Assembly: GCA_018136815.1 (NCBI GenBank)
Contig: CM030936.1
Location: 6,774,034 to 6,838,033 of the forward strand
Length of the DNA stretch: 64,000 nucleotides
Reading direction: 5' to 3'
Source of the DNA: Isochrysis galbana
Lineage: Eukaryota; Haptophyta; Isochrysidales; Isochrysidaceae
The notes under the pieces were generated by a model. The model worked only from the letters and a program-made list of their open reading frames with translations, did no database searches and had not been told where the DNA came from. The translations under genes and the position numbers were made by a program. The first letter of the stretch is position 1, and every line of letters begins with the position of its first letter. Positions 11,498 through 21,718 of this stretch are shown here, in pieces.

Positions 11498-12439
11498 ATG
11501 TCCTCCTCTCTCCCCCCATCTGCTCCCCCCGCCGCCCCGCCCTTCGACTGGAGTGTGCTCTCGGGCTCCGCCGCCTCCACGTCCGCCCACCCCCTTCTCC
11601 AGCTGCGCCCTCTCTGGCTTGCTCTCCTCTGCCTAAGCCTCTGTCTGCTTCTTCTCTCTCTCCTCCTCTGCCGATGGTGGACCCTCTGCTTCAGTGCAAA
11701 GGGAGGTGAGAGGCATGGCGGTGCGCCGAGAAGGAAGGAGACCGAGGGGGGGATGCAAGCCTACAACGCCGTATGGCACGAGCAGGCGCCGCCAGATCTA
11801 GAGGGGGCGGTCGCTACGCTCGGGCTTGGAGAGGTTGCCACAGGGGGAGAGTGTGGGGACAGGAGGCAGACCACCGAGGGGGAGGGCTTGGGCAGGCGGG
11901 GCTGGGGACGTGGGAGCGACTATGGGTGCGAGGGAGGCACGACTTTGGCCGAGCGGGCCGGCTCGTTAGATGCTGAGAACTCGGGACGGCTCGCTGCCGG
12001 CACCATCGTGCCTATGCGCCGCTCGACCGCCTCACGAACGAGTGGCACACGCTGTTCGAGCCGCGCCTCGGCTGCAGGAGGTGCGCCTCGCTCGCTGTCA
12101 CAGCAGATCGAGCGGCACCTCGAGACTGCGGAGCTCGACCTCGAGGCCGTTGAGGCCAGTGTCAATGGTGACGCCACGCCCGCACAACGCGCCCGCCTGC
12201 GCGCCGCTGAGACTAACGATAGCATGCCGATGCCAGCGATGCTGCCAGCGCCAGAGCACGACGCGCCGCTTCCAATCTACGAAGTAGAGCCGCTTGAGAC
12301 GCGCATCACACTCAGCTGCAGCTCCGAGTCGCTTGTGTGCGGCTGGCTTATCTGTCTTGCCTTCGCCATCTGCCTACTCATCGCCTCGATCGTGCTGCTC
12401 GGCCTTTCCTTCCTGCCCTACGAAGAGACCGCAGTCTGA
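11498..12439 (+). CDS. Hypothetical membrane protein with two hydrophobic segments
   Basis: Single open frame of 313 residues that I do not recognise. Residues about 36-60 (LRPLWLALLCLSLCLLLLSL) and about 280-305 (WLICLAFAICLLIASIVLLG) are hydrophobic enough to span a membrane. The second is almost at the C terminus, followed by SFLPYEETAV. Between them lie a Gly/Arg-rich low-complexity part and a helical acidic stretch (IERHLETAELDLEAVEASV). The first part is less protein-like than the last 110 residues. A donor-like GGAG|GTGAGA at 11704 and a protein-like alternate frame at 12010-12080 (RLTNEWHTLFEPRL) mean an intron or a one-base error cannot be excluded. Confidence 0.5.
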   Translation: MSSSLPPSAPPAAPPFDWSVLSGSAASTSAHPLLQLRPLWLALLCLSLCLLLLSLLLCRWWTLCFSAKGGERHGGAPRRKETEGGMQAYNAVWHEQAPPDLEGAVATLGLGEVATGGECGDRRQTTEGEGLGRRGWGRGSDYGCEGGTTLAERAGSLDAENSGRLAAGTIVPMRRSTASRTSGTRCSSRASAAGGAPRSLSQQIERHLETAELDLEAVEASVNGDATPAQRARLRAAETNDSMPMPAMLPAPEHDAPLPIYEVEPLETRITLSCSSESLVCGWLICLAFAICLLIASIVLLGLSFLPYEETAV

Positions 12440-13790
12440 GCAACGCACACGCTAACGCGCACTTTACGCGCATCCCCCGCGAATCCCAGTCTGCTGCCGT
12501 GACAAGCGGTCACTCTGCGGATGAAATGTGAGTCTGGCGATTGGAGCGCCAAGATGGTGCTGACAGGCGACGCAAGGCTGGCTGGCACCGCTGCGCAACA
12601 CTTCCACACGTCGGGCATACGCATGCGTTGCATATGTTCTTCGTCCTGCATGCACTACCCTCCAGCCTGCTCCCTGTCCCTTGGCGTTGGGGAGTACAAC
12701 GGCAGTAGTCTTGCATTCGTAGCCCTGCCACTCAGTTTGTTTAACTACTACGTAGTGTTCAAATCCTAGGACGGTCAAACAGCAAACAAGGCTTTTTAAG
12801 TACTAATATGGGGGGGTGACATTTTTTGACCATTCTCCAAAGGCCACAACAACACTCCCAGGGAGGCCACCTGTCGCCACGTAAATATTCGCCAGAAAAT
12901 AGAGGGTTTTTGCAGGCCGCAATAGGGCCCCAACAGCCCCCCGCTAAGGGTAGGTAAAAATATGTAGAAAAATCGCCCAAATATGTCGCTGAAATATGTT
13001 GAAATTATGTAGACTCCACGCCCAAATATGTAGAAAATATGTAGTTATGTAGTCAAGTTTTCTGCTTTTCTACTAAGTAAGCTAACGCGCTCACGCACTC
13101 CGAGATCTCCGAACACCTAATTATCTATTATCTATCTACTATCTAGCAAGGTGTTTTGCATGGCTAGATAGACCATACATAGAGAGTATAGACAACAACA
13201 TAAAAAGACAGGATGCTATACTACAACATGCTCACACGCACACGCCCACATCACGCATCACGCGCGTTCTTCTCCTGCGCGCTTGTTGCCATTGTAGCGC
13301 AACAGCCTCGCGTGCGGACGTGGGGCTCGCAGCATCACTGCCGCCGCTCCCACGCCACGCAACGCGGCTCGTGCAGCGGCGTTTGCGGCCTCGCTGACCT
13401 GCAAGGGCGAGGGAGATGTGCGGGCGCGGGTCAGCACGCATGGGGCAGGGGCAGAGGGGCGAGGGGAAGGGGAGAGTGGCATGACCTGCTTGGCTGTCAT
13501 TTGGCGGCTTGGCGGCATGATGACGCTCGCCGCCTGTCGCTCCCGTCACTTGTTGCCACCGCCCTCCGCCCCCTCCACCAAGTCTTAAAGAAACACGTGA
13601 AAGTATCATGTACTCGTTCGCGCCGTTGCGACTCACCGAACAAAACGGTTATTCCCGCGTGCCCACCCCCCCTCCCTCCCCGCGCGAGTGGGCCCAAAAG
13701 TCGCGTTCCGTCAAAAGAGGGCCAGGTGAATTTTTTTGTCCTCAATATATTCCTGTTTTCTTTTTAGCACAAAACAAAGCTAATCACGCT
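12440..13790. other. Intergenic: dispersed element and AT-rich repeats
   Basis: Bases 12766-12840 are a GGTCAAAC-type element (AGGACGGTCAAACAG ... TTTTTTGACCATTC). Bases 12950-13060 repeat ATATGTAGAAAAT-like words and 13115-13200 repeat CTATCTA, both low complexity. A TTCCGTCAAAAGAGGGCCA word at about 13708 recurs at about 21815. The region ends in a C15 run at about 13793-13807. No gene is supported. Confidence 0.5.
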
Positions 13791-13817
13791 TGCCCCCCCC
13801 CCCCCCCGCTCCTCTCA

Positions 13818-14281
13818 CTATGCGTGTTGAGTTTTCATCTTCTTCGTCTTTTTCTCACACCCCTCTTCCTCGATGGCGACGATGTCGTTCGGCTGATCTT
13901 GGATGGCGAGGTCTGTGATGCGTGAGAGGACGCTTGGTCGATCCTCCATGTAGAGCTTGCCAGCTGCTCGGCGCACTTGCACCATCCCGGGATAACTACC
14001 GACCAAGATTCTACTACTACGTCGCTTCTGTCTCTTCTAATGGCTATCGCCACTCCGCTTCCCGGGTCGCCCCTAGTTGCGGGAGTTTGAAACCAGTCCC
14101 ACCCTAGGGACCGGGCCAAGTTTCGCACCTTCAAGTGCCATCCATCGGAGTAATGATGCAATTCTTGCGCATACAGGATGTGGACTCCTCCTAATCTCGC
14201 TTGCGCTAGAGTAGATGCTAATTTATGTTTTGCTCCATTCAAATTGTATGTTGCAATCTTTAGATCGTTATTATTCACCAT
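13818..14281 (-). pseudogene. LINE ORF2 N-terminus: AP-endonuclease-like domain, frameshifted
   Basis: Starts MVNNNDLKIATYNLNGAKHK and continues HILYAQELHH, the first two motifs of the exonuclease-endonuclease-phosphatase domain of LINEs; the Asn of YNLNG and the Glu of QEL are metal-site residues. The domain normally nicks target DNA for reverse transcription. Near 13988 the frame is lost at a short G run, and the protein-like text continues in the neighbouring frame (MVQVRRAAGKLYMED) to about 13818, just before a C15 run. The catalytic His end and the reverse transcriptase are absent. Its ATG overlaps the stop of the upstream ORF by 11 bases. Confidence 0.7.
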
Positions 14282-15654
14282 GACGGTACAGGCAACTAGC
14301 TCCGTTAACGCAGTATCCTGGATATGCTTTGTTAGCTTTAAGATTGCATTTTACCATACAACGTTGTTTGCCCGTTGCGGGGTCCTTTTCCCAACATCCG
14401 GGGATGTCGTGGCTGGAAGAGCATTGGACGATTTGCCGCCCTTTCATGCGATTGTTCTTGCATTCGCCCGCCATGAATCGGCGGCAAGGTGCCGCCGCTC
14501 CAAGGCCCATAAGGGCCCTGTAGTCCATGGCGTTGCTTATCTCGCGTTGGCGTTTGCGTTGCTCCGCTTTCGCTTTGTCTTGCTCGCATGTGCATTGGCG
14601 AAAACTGACTTGATTCTTGCGCAGATATGAGATAGCCCACGGCTTATCGTACCCTTTGCAACCTCCTGGGGCGCCGTGTATGGCAATGTCGCCTTCCGGC
14701 GTCACGCATTCCACCGAGGAGCGGACCGCGTAGTCCAAGTTGAAATTCTCCCCATCATCGAGGGTCACGTGGAAAGTCCGCGGGAAGCGATGGCCTAGGG
14801 GCGGCGAAGGTGGCGGGGGTGACGGTGGCGGCGGCGAAGGTGGCGGGGGTGACGGTGGCGGCGGCGAAGGTGGCGGGGGTGACGGTGGCGGCGGCGAGGG
14901 GGGTGGCGGCGAGGGGGGTGGCGGCGAGGGGGTGGTGAAGATGGAGGCGGCGGCGAGGGGGGTGGAGGAGATGGAGGAGGCGGTGAGGGGGGCGGCGGCG
15001 AAGGGGGAGGAGGAGACGGCGGCGGCGGCGAGGGAGGAGGAGGAGAGGGCGGTGAGGAGGCGGAGAAGGCGACGGCGGCGCAAACGGCGGGGGCGGGAAG
15101 GGCGACGGAGGATATGACGGCGGTGGAGAGGACGGGGGGGGAGGTGACGGTTGCGGCGAAGGAGGTGGCGCGCGAGGAGGCGACAAGGGCGGCGGATGTG
15201 ACGGCGGAGGCGGAAGAGGTTCCGGAGAAAGGGGAGAAGGTGGAGGAGGAGGGCTCGGGTCTGGCGCAAACGGCGGTGGTGGCGATGGGTCCGGGAAGAA
15301 GGGACCCGGCGGTGGCGGCGGGTTCGGGTCCGGAGCGAGTGGAGGCGCGCGTGGTGGAGGAGTGGGCTCCGGGAAGAACGGGCCAGGCGGTGGCGGCGGG
15401 TTCGGGTCCGGAGCGAGTGGGGGCGCGCGTGGCGGAGGAGTGGGCTCCGGGAAGAACGGGCCAGGCGGTGGCGGCGGGCTGGGGTCCGGAGCGAGCGGGG
15501 GAGCGCGTGGTGGCGGGGTGGGATCGGGTGGGAGCGGGCTGGGCGGCGGAGGTGGTTGAGGGTCAGGCGAGAGGGGAGAGGGTGGAGGGGGAGACGGCGG
15601 GGGAGGAGGCGACGACGGGGCGAGAGATCTAACGCGCATGGCTCGTTTACGCAT
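14271..15654 (-). pseudogene. Pro-rich protein with two CCCH-like zinc fingers, probable LINE ORF1
   Basis: Starts MRKRAMRVRSLAPSS and runs into about 280 residues of SPPPP-type repeats, then a unique domain (FHVTLDDGENFNLDYAVR) and a Cys/His-rich end. There the spacings C-x7-C-x12-C-x3-H and C-x11-C-x5-C-x3-H suggest two CCCH-like fingers, which in retroelement gag-type proteins bind RNA. The Pro-rich text moves through three frames, with switches near 15050 and 14935, so two one-base indels have occurred. The last codons overlap the ATG of the endonuclease ORF by 11 bases, the arrangement of ORF1-ORF2 in a LINE. A host Pro-rich protein captured beside a LINE is the alternative. Confidence 0.55.
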
Positions 15655-15963
15655 ATGTGCGACCCGGGTGGCAGAGGGGAACAGCCGCTGTGCGCACGCA
15701 CGACGGCGCCTCCACGGGGGCGCCGAGCCGTGCGCGCGTGTGATTGCAGCTCGTCACGGGAGATCTAACGTACAATGTTTTACGCAATTGCGCGGCGCGT
15801 GTGCTTGCAGCTCAATCTTGGCAAAAATAACACGGGTGTATAAATAGCCACGTGACAATATGGATGTACAGCCACATCCGCTGTAAATCCAATGCCGGTG
15901 GTAGACCGACGGCCTTGAGGTCTCCACCGCCGAGCACGCCCAGGGGTGGGGACAGTCGATGGC

Positions 15964-16713
15964 TCAAACAAGTCTGTCCCATATTCGATGGAACGCGGCC
16001 TGAGTGGCGTCTAGGCCTTCTAGCCTAGAGAGTAGGAATTTCATGAATGTGGCTACATCTTCGCTTTTGATATCCTTCTTGTCCTCAGCTAGCTGGGCTA
16101 GCTGAATGAAGAAGGGAGTGTCTTCGGGTTCTTCTTCCTCATCTGGTGGAGGAGAAGCAAATGAGGTGGTGTTGTTTGGAGTCGGTTTTGGGTCCGACTG
16201 GGGGTCGGCCCGCTTGCGTGACTGCGGCTGTGGCTGTTGAGCTGGTGGCTGCTGGGCTTGCTGTTGTGGCTCTTTCCCTTTGTGTCCATGTGCGGCTTGC
16301 GCGTACGACTTAGGTGGAGGATTTGGCTGTTGGTTGGAGGGAGCAAATGCTCCAGTGATTGTTTGTTGTGTCATGTGCCCGCCCCCGAGGGGTGCACAGA
16401 TGGTAGGAGTTACCGCCATGGGGGTGGCAGCAGAGCTGCCACACCCCATGGGGAGTCCTTGAGTGGGTGGCTGCCCGGCGGCGCTGGCGTTCTGAGCCTG
16501 AGTCAGGTTCTGCTTGTCAGCAGGGAACAGGACTTTGCCTGCTCCCTGCTTCTGTGGCTGCCTGGGAGGCGAGGGTGGCGGCGCCATCTCGACGTCGTTG
16601 TCAGGCGGTGCTGAGGCCTGCGAGCGCTTCGGCTCCGGCGGCTTGGGGCGGCCCCGTTGGGGCGTCGTGACGGCGGGGGGCTGGGAGAGGGGAGCGGTCG
16701 GCGCGCGCTCCAT
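15964..16713 (-). CDS. LINE ORF1 protein, MERAPTAP family, 249 aa
   Basis: The most complete ORF1 copy. The N-terminal 180 residues are Pro/Gln-rich and disordered-looking (PPSPPRQPQKQ, then AQQPPAQQPQPQSRKRADPQ, which includes a possible nuclear signal). The last 60 are acidic then helical (EEEEPEDTPFFIQLAQLAED ... FMKFLLSRLEGLDAT). No zinc knuckle or RRM is visible. Partial copies of the same start occur at 9181, 20688, 22382 (minus), 36384 and 40510. The ATG is preceded on its own strand by AAACTAT-TGTT-ATAGTTT, an inverted repeat shared with other copies. ORF2 does not follow directly; a 310-base spacer separates it from the CCCH ORF. Confidence 0.65.
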   Translation of the reverse strand: MERAPTAPLSQPPAVTTPQRGRPKPPEPKRSQASAPPDNDVEMAPPPSPPRQPQKQGAGKVLFPADKQNLTQAQNASAAGQPPTQGLPMGCGSSAATPMAVTPTICAPLGGGHMTQQTITGAFAPSNQQPNPPPKSYAQAAHGHKGKEPQQQAQQPPAQQPQPQSRKRADPQSDPKPTPNNTTSFASPPPDEEEEPEDTPFFIQLAQLAEDKKDIKSEDVATFMKFLLSRLEGLDATQAAFHRIWDRLV

Positions 16714-16718
16714 CGCTA

Positions 16719-16736
16719 AAACTATAACAATAGTTT
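16719..16736 (-). promoter_or_regulatory. Inverted repeat just upstream of LINE ORF1
   Basis: AAACTAT-TGTT-ATAGTTT, a 7-bp stem with a 4-base loop, ending five bases before the ORF1 ATG on the minus strand. Equivalent structures with altered sequence precede ORF1 at 9181, 20688, 22382 (minus), 36384 and 36733. Confidence 0.6.
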
Positions 16737-16739
16737 TTG

Positions 16740-17183
16740 TCTGCTACTGGAAACCTACCACACCCAGCCCCTAGGTAGAGCACGAGGGGACGAGCCGCAA
16801 GGCAGGTGGAGGGGTGATAAGGGAAGCGGGCGTGGCTGCAGTTAGGCTGTGAAGGGTCGCGCACGCGGCGAGACTATTAAGAAGCTTTTTTTTTGTTTCA
16901 TTCACATTCACATGGCCGGAAGCCAGTACCGATATGAGAGAGTAGGAAGAGTGGTTAGTAGGAGAGACAGTGGGAAATATGCCGGGGGGGGGGGGAGGAG
17001 GGCAGAATTCAGTACTCCTCTCTCCGAGAGAGAGAGGAGGAGGACTAGAGAGAGGGAAGAAGGAGAGAGATCTTCTATATAAAGGGGGGGGGGGGGGGGG
17101 GGGAGGGCGAGAGAGTGGGCGTGCTGCGTGGGGAAAGAAGAGGAGAGAGAGAGTGTCGGCGGGGAGGGGGGAGAGAGGGACGG
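16740..17183. other. Intergenic: LINE tail-like scrap and G20 run
   Basis: Bases 16858-16897 (CGCACGCGGCG ... ATTAAGAAGCTTTTTTTTT) resemble the LINE 3' tail on the plus strand. Bases 17085-17104 are an almost unbroken G20 run after a GAGAGA tract. This is the presumed upstream region of the next gene. Confidence 0.4.
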
Positions 17184-17502
17184 ATGGAGCCCCTCTTCCT
17201 GCCCCAGCTGGGCTCGCGGCTCTGGCCGGCGCTCGGAGACCACGAGCGAGGTCGCCATTCCTTCCCCCTACTCACCCACCCCATCCCCCCATCCCCCCCA
17301 ACCGCCCCACCCACTCCAACTCCCTCTCTCCTCCCCTCTCTCCTCCCCTCTCTCCGCCCCTCTCTCCGCCCCTCTCCCACTCCCACTCCCTGTCTCATCC
17401 CCTCTCTCCGCCCCTCTCTAAGCCCCTCTCCCACCCTTCCTCTCAGCCACCGCTCGCCTTCCCTTTGCCACCCAACACGCTCCCACTTCACCCAGCACAC
17501 AC

Positions 17503-17556
<54 letters not shown>

Positions 17557-20133
17557 CGCAACGCAACGCACGCACGCAACGCAACGCACGCACGCACGCA
17601 ACGCAACGCACGCACGCACGCACGCAACGCACGCACGCACGCAACGCANNNNNNNNNNNNNNNNNNNNNNNNNNNNNNNNNNNNNNNNNNNNNNNNNNNN
17701 NNNNNNNNNNNNNNNNNNNNNNNNNNNNNNNNNNNNNNNNNNNNNNNNCGCAACGCACGCGAGGACGCACGCATGCGCGCACACACACGTTCTACCACGC
17801 TGGCTTTACCCCGCTTCCCACCGCTCCCTCCCGCCCCTTACCCTTCCCTCACCCCTCGCAGCCGTACTCCGGGCGCACCTTCTCCCGCAGCCCGCCCTCG
17901 CACCGTCCTCCTCGGAAGACACGGCCGCAGCTCCGGACTGGCTCGTGTGGAACCCTGCGCGAGACCCGGCAGGCGGCGCTCTCCTCAACGTGCGCTCGGC
18001 AGGCCGGAGGCTGCCTGCGCGGCGCGGTGTCGCTCAGACGTCGGTGTTCTGGCTGAGGCCGCGGGCAGCAGGTTCCCTCGATATCAAGGTGAGCGAGATC
18101 CAGGACGCAGAGGACGCGCGGCCGGTGCGCGTGCGCGGCGTGCTCTTTGCCGTCTTCCAGCGGTACGCACGCCTGCCCTCGTCGCGCGCACACGCGGCGA
18201 CGCCCTTCGGCAGCTCCCTCTACCCAGCACTAGCGACACGCATGGCAGGTACCGCATCCGCCGCTTCAAGCAGGTCGTGCTCGCCAGGCTTGACCCTCCA
18301 TACCGTGAGGTCCTCCTCACCTACGCCAACCGCACGCCCTCTGAGGGAAACTGGCTGCCGTGGACTCATGATGGGCGGTTATACGTCACCTACTCACTGT
18401 GCCCACACCGCGTCTTGGCGGTCGACACCGACACCGGCGTATGCACAACCGCCTACCTCACCGAGCGGCCAGGATGCCGTCGCGACGAGCGGGGCAGCGC
18501 CTCGGGCGTGCGCTATCTGGATGACGATTCCATCATCGGGCTGGGCCACTTCCGCTCGATGTACGGCCTATACTCGCACTTCTTTTTCCAGAGATCCGCC
18601 CGACCGCCGTTTGCAATCACGCACGTCTCCAGGCCATTTCGCTTCCACATTCCCAGCCGAGGCGCCATCGGCGCGGAGCTGAGCGCGGCGCTGCCCTTGC
18701 TGACCGACTCGAAGGTCCAATTCGCGTTGAGCCTCAGACGCTGCCCGGCGTCGTCTGTCAGAGGCACAACGGCCGGTGTTGCATCGCGCGCGGTATCGGG
18801 TGCAGCCGCCCGCTGTGAGAGCGGCGACTTGCTCGCTGACATTGGCGCCTCGGACGCCGCGGCCTTCACAACGCTCATGACACGACAAGCCTTCTGCCAC
18901 TTCACCCACTGGTGCGACAACTCGAAGCGGGACGCAGCCACTGCACGGAGCCCATCATGCGCTCGGCCGCCCGCGGTGGCCCCCATTCTCAGAGGCCCAC
19001 TGCTCGCCTCCACTCTTGGAGGACCAACGCGCACGTATGCGATCGTCATCAAGGGCCCACTTCTAGCCTTCACTGAGGACGCCATAGACTTCTACGCTCG
19101 TACACTGGCAGCAGATGACGTGGCCATAGTCTTCTCCCACACCAACGGCTCGTGCTTCACAACATCAGTGCTTGAACGTCTGCGCCAGCTGGCGCAAAGA
19201 CACGCCAACTTCGCCTGGACCATCATTGCAGAACCCTTGAGACTTGGCGAGAGCTACCGCAACGTGCAACGCGAGTCGACATACTACGGCGCGCGATTCG
19301 CCGCCGACGCGTTCGACGCACAGTACGTCTTCATGCAACGCGCAGATTCCGTGTTCCAGGCGCCGAACTTCCTAGTGGATCTTGCGCAAGTACTTCAAGC
19401 GCTGCCCCCTCCCTCGGTGCCCATGCCGGGTGGTCGCATCGGCTTTTGTCCCACGCAGCTGCAGCTGACGGACACCTACGGTGCGATTGCCCTGCCAGTA
19501 GTGAGAGGGGCACGGGCACATCACGCGGCGGCCCGCAGACACGCGCACATGCCTTCTTGCTCCCTCATATTTCGGCTCTGAACGCGCCATTCTCCACCTC
19601 GCGGATCCCGAGTTTTCATAGGCCGCTACCATCTCGACGACCACTGCATGTTTGGCACCACGGCAGCGGTGCTCCACTATTGGTCGGTCGACAATGTGTA
19701 CTATCGCGCGGATGCGCAGGCCTGGTCGGGAGCGAAGCTCGGAAACACGAGGCGCGGTTGCCGGAACCCGTCCGTCGAGTCGGATAACGGCTTCATTTGG
19801 GTTGCAGACGATTTCTCCTGCCGTAGTGTGCCGATGCCTCCGTCCACGCGCGATCTCATCACGGAGCGGTCCTTCGTCATCAATTCTGGCCGGCTCGGGC
19901 ACGTTTGCCGCCGCAAGCACGCCAATCGCCACCTAGACCTCCCCGTCGACCCTAGCACCTTCAATGTAATGGACTTCAAAGACAACTACCCAAAGTTGGT
20001 ACCCTATGGCGTCCATGTGCTTTGCAAGCAGGAGTCGCTTGTGTACGACTGCTCGAGCGTCGCCGACGGGGTGCAGAATCGCACTGATACACCTCGTTGG
20101 AGCTGTGCGGCGTCGAACACGCGATGCCCTTAG
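17184..20133 (+). CDS. Beta-propeller glycosidase-like plus WavE-like glycan enzyme
   Basis: Four exons fit phase and borders: 17184-17250, 17862-18162, 18249-19480 and 19622-20133, giving 703 residues. Exon 1 is the least certain, since a sequencing gap lies in intron 1. Residues about 100-300 resemble the predicted five-bladed propeller glycosyl hydrolases (EGNWLPWTHDGRLYVTYS, then CPHRVLAVDTDTG). Residues about 384-690 resemble WavE-type lipopolysaccharide-synthesis proteins: RTYAIVIKGPLLAF, FMQRADSVFQAPNFL and, across the last splice, YGRYHLDDHCMFGTTAA with HYW. WavE proteins are thought to be glycosyltransferases, so this may build or remodel surface glycan, but substrate and catalytic residues are unknown. 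No signal peptide is evident in the chosen exon 1, so a longer or different 5' end is possible. Confidence 0.65.
17503..17768. repeat. ACGC microsatellite inside intron 1
   Basis: Tandem CGCA/ACGC words with AACGC interruptions flank the gap on both sides, so the missing sequence is probably more of the same. All long frames crossing it are repeat artefacts. Confidence 0.85.
17649..17748. other. Assembly gap, 100 N
   Basis: Exactly 100 N, a conventional placeholder, so the true size is unknown. It lies in a microsatellite within the inferred first intron of the propeller-WavE gene. Confidence 0.99.
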
Positions 20134-20664
20134 ATGCGAGCTGGGAGGGCGCGTGTAGTCGTTTTCACGGTGCCTCGCATTGGCATTGGCGGGGACGACG
20201 CCAATGAGCTAAATTCACTCGACGTATACTGCGTATAGATCGTGGCGTGTGGTATGTTAGAATCCGGGGTGCACAATTCTTAGTGAGGTCAATTGTCGAA
20301 ACAGCGCTATTTTGACTTCTCGGGGTCTGGCGGTGCCCTCATCTCGATCTGGATGGATCGTCGAAATCGAGCACGCAGCGCGCCCGGTATCAGTTTGAAG
20401 TTGAGCTTTTCAAGCCCTTTGCCTTTGCCTTTGCGACTTAAACGTAAACTTTTGTTGTTAATTTATTTGGTTACGTTTTGTTGTCATTGTTGTGGTTGTG
20501 GAGGCCCCAGGGGGTGGCGGCAAGGCTAGTTAGGCGAATGGAATGGGAATGGACGGTGTTTGTCACCTCTTGACATTGTTGATGCCCTTGTGCACTTTGC
20601 GCCCGTTCCAAGATCATACAATGTGGTTTATGACTTCCGGCTGAGGTTTGTTTACAGCACTACT
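20134..20664. other. Intergenic, no gene recognised
   Basis: 3' flank of the propeller-WavE gene up to the next LINE fragment. Locally AT-rich around 20430-20490. I see no coding sequence, RNA gene or strong repeat. Confidence 0.4.
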
Positions 20665-21718
20665 AAACTATTGTTATAGTTTTAGCGATGGAGCGCGCGC
20701 CGACCGCTCCCACCTCCCAGCCCTCTGCCGCCACGACGCCCCAACGGGGCCGACCCAAGCCACCGGAGCCCAAGCGCTCGCAACCCTCAGCCCCTCCCGA
20801 TCAGGACGTCGCGAGATGGCGCCACCTCCCTCTCCTCCCAGGCAGCCTCACAGCCAGGGAACAGGCAGAGTCCTGTTCCCTGGTGCAGACCAGAGCCAGG
20901 GCAATGCCCTGCCACAGGCCTCCCTCGACACGCCACCCAGCCAAGGACTCCCCATGGGGGCTGGCAGCACTGCTGCCACCCCCATGGTGGCAACTCCTAC
21001 CATCAGTGCACGCCCTAAATTTTACTTTGTACTTTGTAGACCTATTACCTGTTAACAGGTAACAGGTCTAGTAGACCTGTTGACCTGTTAATAGAACCTA
21101 TTAGAAGCCTGTTGTCCCATCTGGGATCCTTACGGACTTCTACAACATACAATATGGCAACGCGGATGGTAGGTCCGCAAGATCGATCCTTAGGGCAATT
21201 CTCACTAGATACCACCTATTAGCAACGGCGAAAACCGGCTTCTTCCAAAGACTTAAGGGGCAACGGGAGAAGATGGGGCTACACGCCCCGAGTAATAAGC
21301 ATATAAAGAAGATGATAAGCCCCCTTTACACGGTGGATAAAGATTTCAACCTTGTAGCATCGGAGGACCTCTCGCAGGCGGCGAGAGAATTGGATATACG
21401 AAACATCACTTAGGATGGATAACATACTTACTAGCAATAAACCTGGCGGCGACCAAAGCGGGATCATACGGACTCCAAGGAGGGTAATCCGATAACAGTA
21501 AGAACACAAGAGAAGCCACAGTCTTCCGCCCCCTTCTCTCCGACTCCCGGCCGAAGCAGCGCGCACGGCCTCCCTGGAACCGGCTTCTCCGCTAAAGAGG
21601 GAACTGGGGAAGGGGAAGGGGGTTGATAGGGGTTAGGGTTGGGTAGTAGGGAGGTTCAATAGCACGCTGCCTCACGCCGCGCATGTAGCGGGAAATTTTA
21701 AGAAGGATTTTTTTTGTT
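20665..21718 (+). mobile_element. Rearranged LINE: ORF1 start joined to ORF2 end and 3' UTR
   Basis: Starts with the AAACTAT-TGTT-ATAGTTT inverted repeat and ORF1 ATG (20688). ORF1 similarity runs to about 21012 with internal frame loss. A palindrome-rich stretch follows (21041-21120, CCTGTTAACAGG and relatives), then the ORF2 end (21121-21413), 3' UTR and tail (AAGAAGGATTTTTTTT at about 21700-21715). Most of ORF2 is gone. Confidence 0.7.
21121..21413 (+). pseudogene. LINE ORF2 C-terminal fragment
   Basis: Reads ILTDFYNIQYGNADGRS and later NKHIKKMISPLYTVDKDFNL to a TAG, closely matching the copy ending at 1642 (IRKMISPLYIIDKDFNL). It lacks the zinc-finger part present at 1040. Without its own start it cannot be a functional gene. 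Confidence 0.75.

Noticed and set aside
12750-12775. Second B-box-like word, GTTCAAATCC
   Set aside because: Overlaps the dispersed GGTCAAAC element; no tRNA fold upstream.
16970-18682. 570-codon plus-strand ORF across the gap
   Set aside because: It is open only because N and ACGC repeats lack stops. Its 3' part is exon 2 of the propeller-WavE gene, and the rest is intron.
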